Source of the DNA: a virus
Reading direction: 5' to 3' (one strand)
DNA length: 62,661 bases
IMG/VR virus record: IMGVR_UViG_3300009177_000007
Coordinates: 1-62,661 of that record
Shown here: in pieces, positions 57,925 through 62,661 of the stretch
Numbering within the stretch: the stretch's first letter is position 1
How the letters are laid out: the number at the start of each line of letters is the position of its first letter
Made by a program: the position numbers and the translations under genes
Notes under the pieces: model-generated
Seen by the model: only the letters and a program-made list of their open reading frames with translations
Told to the model about the DNA's origin: nothing
Databases searched by the model: none

Positions 57925-58227
57925 TTATGTGTCTTTTCCGCTGTTGCTCATGAGGTAGGTTCGGAGCGAGATCCCAAGTGGGGTGAGTTGCTCCCATCCA
58001 GACGTAAACGTCGTGCAACCTTCCGGGCTGGTCATGGATCTTGAGGCGAGCCAATAATCTTCGCCGTCAATTTCGACATAAAGCGCGCCCGGCACATCCC
58101 ACCATTCTTCGCTGGGCGTCTTTTCAACACGCTCAATTGTGGGCTCGGCGGCTAGAAGCCATGCTCGCTGCGCCTCGCTCAGCTTCCCCGCGATCTCCGC
58201 CAATGCCTGGGATGCAGTGTCGGTCAC
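57925..58227 (-). CDS. hypothetical protein (100 aa)
   Basis: MTDTASQALAEIAGKLSEAQ then RAWLLAAEPTIERVEK is a helical start, and the second half (WDVPGALYVEIDGEDYWLAS) is beta. The opening resembles small phage proteins with a winged-helix feel (KLSEAQRAWLLAA), but no family is certain. ATGA overlap with the upstream gene. Confidence 0.65.
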   Translation of the reverse strand: MTDTASQALAEIAGKLSEAQRAWLLAAEPTIERVEKTPSEEWWDVPGALYVEIDGEDYWLASRSMTSPEGCTTFTSGWEQLTPLGISLRTYLMSNSGKDT

Positions 58228-58691
58228 CCTTCCGCTCCCTGATCGAGTGCGCTGCGGGCGCGGCGAAACATTTTCAGGTAAAATGTCGAGCGGATGTTTC
58301 GAATTGGCCCGGCGTCCTGCCAGACCTCAAAGCTATCGTCCTCGCCGTCATCATATTCATCCGCCACCGCAGCGAATGGAGCTAGCGCCTCCATCAATCG
58401 CGCATTCGCGGCTTCGGCCTTGGCGGCGCGGGCTTCGGAGTTGTAAACCGCTTCCAAATTTTCCAGAGCGCAGCTCTGCCAGCGCACGCGATCTTTGCGG
58501 TTCGCCTCTACCTCCTCCCGAAGCGCCTCCACCTCACCCTCCGCCGCGCTGGTCGCTGCGATGCGGGCTTTGGCGAACCGTTCTGCCAACGTAGCCGTGC
58601 ATCGGAATGCAGAGCTGAGATAATCGTTTGCCAGATCAATATCGGCCTGCGTCACCCCCTCGGGCGGCAGGGGCGTGGGATCAGCGGTCAT
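58224..58691 (-). CDS. coiled-coil hypothetical protein (155 aa)
   Basis: Start ATG 58691 (MTADPTPLPPEGVTQADIDL). The middle is a long helix, AAEGEVEALREEVEANRKDR then RAAKAEAANARLMEALAPFA, and the end has YDDGEDDSFEVWQDAG. Phage ead/Ea22-like proteins have the same plan. The longer reading above 58691 is a shadow. Function unknown. Confidence 0.7.
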   Translation of the reverse strand: MTADPTPLPPEGVTQADIDLANDYLSSAFRCTATLAERFAKARIAATSAAEGEVEALREEVEANRKDRVRWQSCALENLEAVYNSEARAAKAEAANARLMEALAPFAAVADEYDDGEDDSFEVWQDAGPIRNIRSTFYLKMFRRARSALDQGAEG

Positions 58692-58881
58692 GGCGAAGCA
58701 TCCTCTGCAAAGCGGCGCGTTCCTGCAGTTCGTGCGGGACAAGGCCGAACAGTTTTTCGTCTTCGGTAAGGGCATCGATCCGGCGCTGAGCCGCGTCGCG
58801 CCAGTACCAATCATTCTCGCCGCCAAGCCCCTCCCGAACGTCCTTCAGCCGGTTCGCCGAACGCTCCAGATCACCGCTCAT
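58681..58881 (-). CDS. small hypothetical protein (66 aa)
   Basis: The ATG at 58881 forms ATGA with the upstream stop, giving MSGDLERSANRLKDVREGLG. It overlaps the next gene by 11 bases. The sequence is helical and charged (AAQRRIDALTEDEKLFGLVP, HELQERAALQRML). Family unknown. Confidence 0.65.
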   Translation of the reverse strand: MSGDLERSANRLKDVREGLGGENDWYWRDAAQRRIDALTEDEKLFGLVPHELQERAALQRMLRHDR

Positions 58882-59273
58882 GGCGTTTGCTCCCCAAGGT
58901 TGGACACGCGCATCCCTTCGAACATCCGGAGCTGCCAAGTCTCGCCCCACTTCTCCTTGGCGTCGGCGCCGCGGCAGGCCTCACAATCGCACCGATTCGC
59001 GTCGAGCGGATTGGCAGGGTCCCACACGGCCCAAGCGTTGCGCCGATCGGCGCGGCTATGCCGCACGGGCATGAAGTTTCGGCCTGCGACGTAGCACTTC
59101 GCCGATTTATCGTAATCGACGTGCGGGTTTGCCTGCAGATAGGTCTGAATGTCGCCGGAAGCGACCGGGGCCGAGACCTGAAAATAGGTGATGATCTCCG
59201 TGCGGTTGACGCGCCGGTGGCGCACCAGCCTGTCTTCAATAAAATCGAGGCGGCGCTCTGCAAACCAGCTCAT
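58878..59273 (-). CDS. winged-helix-like hypothetical protein (131 aa)
   Basis: MSWFAERRLDFIEDRLVRHR then RVNRTEIITYFQVSAPVASG and DIQTYLQANP read as an HTH of the DeoR type with a wing. A Cys group (CDCEAC) lies near residue 105. Both sides are coupled by ATGA. DNA binding is likely; target unknown. Confidence 0.68.
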   Translation of the reverse strand: MSWFAERRLDFIEDRLVRHRRVNRTEIITYFQVSAPVASGDIQTYLQANPHVDYDKSAKCYVAGRNFMPVRHSRADRRNAWAVWDPANPLDANRCDCEACRGADAKEKWGETWQLRMFEGMRVSNLGEQTP

Positions 59274-59647
59274 GGGAGTCTGGGCTTATCAAAATAAGGA
59301 ATGAGTTCGGCGATGCGGTGAAGCCGCGCCAAGGCATCCAGCGAGTGGCTGCGTCGCGGCCCGAAGCCGATGCGCATCCGATAGCGAAACAGCTCATAAT
59401 GAAGATCATTGAGCCATGAGAAGCGAAGCGAATGATCCTTGCTCAGACGTCCAGGCTCGCCGCGACTATCGGAGACCATCGGGTTAGCCAGGCAGCGAAC
59501 GTTGATCGCCTGCTGCATGGCAAAGCGAACCGCATCGCGATCACGCTTCCACGGCTTCCTCTCGCGCGGATACTCCACGCCCTCGAGCGGATCTTCAGGC
59601 TCGGGCGGCTCAAGGTAATTGCGGTCGTCGAGATAATGGAAGCCCAT
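59270..59647 (-). CDS. hypothetical protein (125 aa)
   Basis: I prefer ATG 59647, 7 bases after GGGGA, to GTG 59650. MGFHYLDDRNYLEPPEPEDP is acidic, while the rest is basic and aromatic (RERKPWKRDRDAVRFAMQQA, LHYELFRYRMRIGFGPRRSH). Overlaps the next gene by ATGA. Family unknown. Confidence 0.65.
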   Translation of the reverse strand: MGFHYLDDRNYLEPPEPEDPLEGVEYPRERKPWKRDRDAVRFAMQQAINVRCLANPMVSDSRGEPGRLSKDHSLRFSWLNDLHYELFRYRMRIGFGPRRSHSLDALARLHRIAELIPYFDKPRLP

Positions 59648-59678
59648 CACTGTTCCCCACGTAAGGCTGCACCGCGCA

Positions 59679-59798
59679 TCAAGAATGCCAGCTTCGGAAA
59701 ATCATCAGAAGAACCGGCCCTGCCATCAGCAGGCCGCGAATCTCGTTGGCGACGATCAGCCATATGAGCAGGCGCCGCGAATGTCCGGTCGCCCTCAT
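59679..59798 (-). CDS. small membrane-like protein (39 aa)
   Basis: The start at 59798 lies in an ATGA overlap with the preceding gene. The chain opens MRATGHSRRLLIWLIVANEI and has one or two hydrophobic stretches (RLLIWLIVA; LLMAGPVLLMIF). Basic N-terminus and hydrophobic body suggest the inner membrane. Unknown function. Confidence 0.6.
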   Translation of the reverse strand: MRATGHSRRLLIWLIVANEIRGLLMAGPVLLMIFRSWHS

Positions 59799-60088
59799 TT
59801 CGCCGGCACCCATTTGAGGAAGCCGCGTGGGGTGACGATCTTCACCCGCTTCTCATTGGAGGTGCGCGCGATGATCGGGCACTGGATCGTCACGGGCGCC
59901 GGTGGCGGCTCCCAAATGCTCTGCTCATATTTGAGCTCTACGGGATAACAGTCGAAATCCTTTCGGTCCGGCCGCTCCTCCGCCAGCACGCGCAGCTGCT
60001 CGACCGTCCAGCGCGACCCCTCGACTGGCGTTCCCTCCCATATGTTGACTTTGGATGGCGCCACCCGTGCGGCCGGAAGAATGCGCAT
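59795..60088 (-). CDS. hypothetical protein, first gene of leftward accessory operon (97 aa)
   Basis: MRILPAARVAPSKVNIWEGT then RWTVEQLRVLAEERPDRKDF and IARTSNEKRVKIVTPRGFLK. It looks like a small alpha/beta protein. It begins just outside the attP region, so in a prophage it would be the terminal gene opposite integrase, where host DNA might supply its promoter. Family unknown. Confidence 0.65.
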   Translation of the reverse strand: MRILPAARVAPSKVNIWEGTPVEGSRWTVEQLRVLAEERPDRKDFDCYPVELKYEQSIWEPPPAPVTIQCPIIARTSNEKRVKIVTPRGFLKWVPAK

Positions 60089-60430
60089 CAGAGCGCCACG
60101 GCGCGTGCGGTAAAGTTGCGGTAAACAGCCCGCAAATTTATGGTTTGTTCTCTCGCCGTTCTAGTGCGCGTTCTAACGAAATCGATGCTTTTCTGCGCTT
60201 TTGAACCGCCAGCCTTGTATTGACATCGCAGAGCTCTCGGTCCCGGAAATAGGTTAGACAAGCATCGCGGGAGACGGCGGGAATGCGTGGGCCGACCGAA
60301 GCCGGTTAGGCAAGCTAAATGATTGAACTGGGCTGGTTTATAGAACCACGCCGGGGTCGCCACCCTCCCAATGAAAACGGGAGAATTCTGCGCTTCGGCG
60401 CCGAGGTTAGACAAATCCTTGGCTGCAAGG
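60089..60430. other. attP region
   Basis: This 342-bp stretch between integrase and the accessory operon contains a tRNA 3'-end-like core and four direct GGTTAGACA-type repeats, two on each side. A minus-strand frame open here (60088-60591) is judged not to be a gene. By plan it is the phage attachment site. Confidence 0.72.
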
Positions 60431-60437
60431 TTAGACA
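60252..60437 (+). repeat. four direct repeats, candidate integrase arm-type sites
   Basis: GGTTAGACAAGC at 60252-60263, GGTTAGGCAAGC at 60304-60315, GGTTAGACAA at 60405-60414 and GGTTAGACA at 60429-60437, all in the same direction. The last overlaps the integrase stop. Tyrosine integrases bind such short repeated arm sites on both flanks of the core. Confidence 0.72.
60343..60362 (+). other. candidate attP core resembling a tRNA 3' end
   Basis: GAACCACGCCGGGGTCGCCA reads as T-loop end GAAC, T-stem CACGC, acceptor strand CGGGGTC, discriminator G and CCA. No tRNA 5' part lies upstream. A CTCCC-AATGAAAAC-GGGAG stem (60365-60383 region) follows, like a tRNA terminator. Phages that integrate at tRNA genes carry this segment to rebuild the gene. 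Confidence 0.7.
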
Positions 60438-61513
60438 TTTTGCGAGTCGTCCTCGGTTGAGAATTTGCCAATGATGCGCGCCATTCCGGCATCCGCCTGG
60501 GTCTCTTGTTCCACCGCTTCGGTGTAGATCGTAACCTCTTCATCTTTTTTCCAACCGCCGACGGCCTTGATCTGTTTTTGCGTCGCTTCACTCTCGGCCA
60601 TTCGCCGAGCTATGGCTTTACGAAGGCCATGCGCCGTGCATTGCGGCAGGCCAGCGTCATTACACCATTCCCGCATTTTGTTGCCAAAGCCGGCTTTGCT
60701 GAAGGGCCTGCCTAGTTCATTGACCAAGTAAGTCGTGATACCAACGCTGGGCATCGCATCGATCGCCCGGCGCAGGTCAGGCGCGATCGGCAGCCAAAGA
60801 TCCATTTGGTTCTTGCTCGCGCGGAAATTGATCTTGCCGCGCACGACATGCTTCGGACCGAAGGATCGGGCATCGCCGCGGCGCTTGCCGGTCCAGAGGA
60901 TGATTTCGAGCGCCAATCGCGCTTTGGTGCCGAGCTTATGGTGCTTCTGATACTGCTTGATCTCGGCCTCGGTCCACGTGTGATAGCCCTCGATCCGCAG
61001 CTTTCCGACGCGATCAGCCTCCTCGACGGGATTGGACGTGATCCATTTGAGCTTTTTGGCATAAGCGAACAATCGCTGAAGCTGCTTTCGCAGGTTCGTG
61101 GCGGCCACCTCGCCGCCAACCTGCCGACCTTTGTCATTCAGCCGCTTCTTCGACCGCGTGATCAGTATCGCCTCGATATGTTCAAAGGTGAAATCAGAGA
61201 CGAGATCGTTGCCAAATTCCGCGCGAAAGCTTTCTATGAGGCCGCGCCTGCGCTTCTTGTCCTCTTCACCGCCTTTGGCCGCGAAATCAGCAGCTCGGTA
61301 GTAACGCGTCACAAGGTCATGGACGCTGCCGGGTGCGTGGCGAATCGGACTGATCGCAGCCCCGGCGCACAGCGCGCTATATTCCGCTTCGAAGCCCGGC
61401 TGATCTGGCAAAGTCTTCATGTACACCGGCTTTGCTCCGGCCTTGCGGAAGCGCGCGCGCAGCTTGCCATGCCGGTCGGGGTTCACCGTGACATTACGAT
61501 ACCGCGTCTTCAT
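60431..61513 (-). CDS. int: tyrosine integrase
   Basis: The 360-residue protein starts at 61513 (MKTRYRNVTVNPDRHGKLRA). Catalytic residues: R211 (WTGKRRGDA), K234 (RASKNQ), H295 and R298 (HGLRKA), W321 in the usual H/W place (GGWKKDEE), and Y330 (VTIYTEA). The basic N-terminal 60 residues probably bind arm sites, and residues about 60-160 are the core-binding domain. It is last in the leftward operon and next to attP. Confidence 0.93.
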   Translation of the reverse strand: MKTRYRNVTVNPDRHGKLRARFRKAGAKPVYMKTLPDQPGFEAEYSALCAGAAISPIRHAPGSVHDLVTRYYRAADFAAKGGEEDKKRRRGLIESFRAEFGNDLVSDFTFEHIEAILITRSKKRLNDKGRQVGGEVAATNLRKQLQRLFAYAKKLKWITSNPVEEADRVGKLRIEGYHTWTEAEIKQYQKHHKLGTKARLALEIILWTGKRRGDARSFGPKHVVRGKINFRASKNQMDLWLPIAPDLRRAIDAMPSVGITTYLVNELGRPFSKAGFGNKMREWCNDAGLPQCTAHGLRKAIARRMAESEATQKQIKAVGGWKKDEEVTIYTEAVEQETQADAGMARIIGKFSTEDDSQNV

Positions 61514-61706
61514 CGCGCCCCTCCAGCAATCGATCCAGTGGGTTCTTGCGTGTCGGCGTCGTTGTGGTTGCCGATTCTCCAATGATGACGTCGATGGTTC
61601 CGTTCTCAAAATCCATTCTGATGCGCGCTTGCTCAAAGCCGGCATTTTTCACCGCTTTGGTTGCACGCTCCATGTCAGCCTGGGTAATGCGAGCCGGGGC
61701 CGTCAT
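61494..61706 (-). CDS. small protein upstream of integrase (70 aa)
   Basis: MTAPARITQADMERATKAVK then NAGFEQARIRMDFENGTIDV, with a Thr-rich end (ESATTTTPTRKNPLDRLLE). Its 3' end overlaps the integrase start by 20 bases. Position suits an excisionase, but the fold looks different: this type occurs before many alphaproteobacterial phage integrases without known function. Confidence 0.7.
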   Translation of the reverse strand: MTAPARITQADMERATKAVKNAGFEQARIRMDFENGTIDVIIGESATTTTPTRKNPLDRLLEGRDEDAVS

Positions 61707-62023
61707 GCCGCCGAGCCTTCACTGCGCTGTCTGACCAATGCCCGCGCCTCGCGCGCCACAAACTGCACGATGTCCGCCCAGCCACCATCGCCGGCGAGCA
61801 TCGGCGCTTCGGCAGCCATCTTCTCCCAATGCTCGTGAAGCATGTGGCCGACCCGCTCGGCCTCGGTGAAGGTGAGCATCGGCATCGGCTCGGCCGAGAG
61901 GTGAGCGGCCACGCCATCAGCGATCAGTTCGGCACCGTGGGGGGTGGCGGCATCGGCGAAATGGACGCCATCATACAAGACCTGCTTGCCCATGCTGGTG
62001 ATTACGGGCGGCTTGAGCGTCAT
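61703..62023 (-). CDS. hypothetical protein (106 aa)
   Basis: MTLKPPVITSMGKQVLYDGV then HFADAATPHGAELIADGVAA and VGHMLHEHWEKMAAEAPMLA. Mostly helical C-terminus. Coupled by ATGA overlaps with DUF4326 upstream and the 70-residue gene downstream. Family unknown. Confidence 0.65.
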   Translation of the reverse strand: MTLKPPVITSMGKQVLYDGVHFADAATPHGAELIADGVAAHLSAEPMPMLTFTEAERVGHMLHEHWEKMAAEAPMLAGDGGWADIVQFVAREARALVRQRSEGSAA

Positions 62024-62391
62024 GCCGGTACGCCCGCGATCGGCCGGTTCACCGCTTCCCCGAGAATGTCAGCGTGGCACGGTGCGCAATCGGGGCAGTC
62101 GTCATCGAACGGTTTGCCGTTTTTGTGCGCCTCGCAAAGCCGGCACCAGCAAGCCAGGTTTTTGCCGCGAAGCGCACCGACGTCGGCTACCCCGCGAAGA
62201 TCGCGGCGACGAAACAGATCGACCGCCAGAGCGGCGTCGTTGATCTTCGCATAGCCCTTGCCGTTGAAATATCTCTCGCCGACGCGATAGTGGTTGCCGA
62301 AGCGAGAGCTTCTATCGACCTTCACCGTGTTCGCAGGCATGCGCCACCCCTTGGTGCGGCGAAGCTGAATGCGGACCGGCCGCTCAGCCAT
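62020..62391 (-). CDS. DUF4326 family protein
   Basis: In this 123-residue protein, RTKGWRMPANTVKVDRSSRF then GNHYRVGE, and LRGKNLACWCRLCEAHK followed by PCHADILGEAVNR are the DUF4326 signatures, including the conserved C-W-C and C-H residues. These are common phage proteins of unknown activity, sometimes suspected to bind nucleotides. The ATG at 62391 overlaps the stop of the joint-crossing gene. Confidence 0.88.
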   Translation of the reverse strand: MAERPVRIQLRRTKGWRMPANTVKVDRSSRFGNHYRVGERYFNGKGYAKINDAALAVDLFRRRDLRGVADVGALRGKNLACWCRLCEAHKNGKPFDDDCPDCAPCHADILGEAVNRPIAGVPA

Positions 62392-62661
62392 CGGCTTGCC
62401 CTTTGCGATATTCCTCAACGCAGTCGCAGATGAAGCCGATGGCCTCATGCTTGTGCATCCAGCCTGCGTCGAATTGGTCGCCATAATCGCGCTCGATAAC
62501 GAGCTCTTCCTCGCCGAAGGGAACGTCGAGATAGCGCTGGTCGCCGCTCCAAATATGGAATTGCCAGGCATCATATCGGGCCCGGAAATAGAAGCGCTTG
62601 GCATCGAAGCTTCCTTCGGCCTGAACGGGACAGTTCCCGCCGCAAGACTCGATCGTGATAC
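62384..62661 (-). CDS. conserved hypothetical protein, 3' part (gene crosses the joint)
   Basis: This continues the gene starting at 310 on the other side; bases 62539-62661 repeat 1-123. After the joint the protein reads QRYLDVPFGEEELVIERDYG, then DQFDAGWMHKHEAIGFICDC and ends VEEYRKGQADG. Overlaps the DUF4326 start by 8 bases. See the entry for the 5' part. Confidence 0.8.
   Translation of the reverse strand, partial: ITIESCGGNCPVQAEGSFDAKRFYFRARYDAWQFHIWSGDQRYLDVPFGEEELVIERDYGDQFDAGWMHKHEAIGFICDCVEEYRKGQADG
62539..62661. repeat. terminal direct repeat (circular overlap), copy 2
   Basis: Exact copy of 1-123. It should be counted only once when stating genome length. Confidence 0.95.

Noticed and set aside
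60343-60362. A complete tRNA gene
   Set aside because: Only the last 20 bases fit a tRNA; no matching acceptor 5' strand, D arm or anticodon arm lies upstream.
60088-60591. Minus-strand open frame of 167 codons across the attP region
   Set aside because: It overlaps the integrase 3' end, contains the arm repeats and tRNA-like core, and has basic low-quality composition. Its stop touching the 60088 start codon is probably chance.

Overview
The window is a complete temperate siphovirus (tailed, HK97-type capsid) genome assembled as a circle. Its first 123 bases are repeated exactly at its end (1-123 = 62539-62661), so the molecule is 62,538 bp and one gene runs across the joint. High GC, tightly packed ATGA/GTGA/TGATG overlaps, and a tail module of the gene transfer agent type (DUF2460, DUF2163, NlpC/P60, tip protein) point to an alphaproteobacterial host, probably a sphingomonad. 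The host assignment is inference.

Layout. (1) A leftward early operon starts at an operator/promoter near 5740, runs down to 1, continues across the joint at 62538 and ends with a tyrosine integrase at 60431. It holds small genes, a MazG-like protein, a DUF1643 protein, a Gp37/Gp68 (DUF5131) protein and a J-domain protein. (2) A CI-like repressor (6039-6551, minus) and a Cro-like protein (6622-6936, plus) face each other across a switch. A 20-bp word in that switch recurs inverted at the leftward promoter. (3) A rightward early block (7512-20254) encodes DUF2303, a RusA-like resolvase, an SNF2-helicase/DNA-methyltransferase fusion, a NADAR protein, a ParB-like protein, a cytosine methyltransferase with a repeated central region, a DnaA/O-like replication protein carrying an iteron cluster inside its gene (candidate origin), and a NusG-like antiterminator. 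(4) The head module (20454-29211) has HNH, terminases, portal, two paralogous HK97 capsid genes flanking the protease, and small head proteins. (5) A sugar cassette (29309-31782) encodes a GDP-mannose dehydratase-cupin fusion and a methyltransferase/glycosyltransferase-like protein. (6) Connector and tail genes (31811-50298) are interrupted by two minus-strand morons, a TM2 protein and a sterol-desaturase-like membrane enzyme. (7) The lysis block (50341-53159) has an endolysin, a holin candidate and nested Rz/Rz1 spanins, followed by a secreted beta-helix protein. (8) A second regulatory island (54455-55385) has an XRE repressor, a 21-codon ORF and an operator/promoter. (9) A Dam-type methylase lies at 55386-56228, and a leftward accessory operon (60088-56225) includes a DNA ligase. 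(10) attP (60245-60440) combines a tRNA 3'-end-like core with four direct repeats that look like integrase arm sites.

How the parts work together: integration would cut between 60431 and 60088, putting integrase at one prophage end and the accessory operon at the other. The repressor switch would silence both early operons, and the NusG-like protein would open the long rightward late operon. Points that deserve a second look are a roughly 65-residue module reused in connector, tail-tube and distal-tail proteins; the duplicated capsid gene; the sugar cassette inside the head-tail module; the candidate intragenic origin; the nearly leaderless cro; the XRE/21-aa locus; and the NADAR and methylase set, which may be anti-defence functions.
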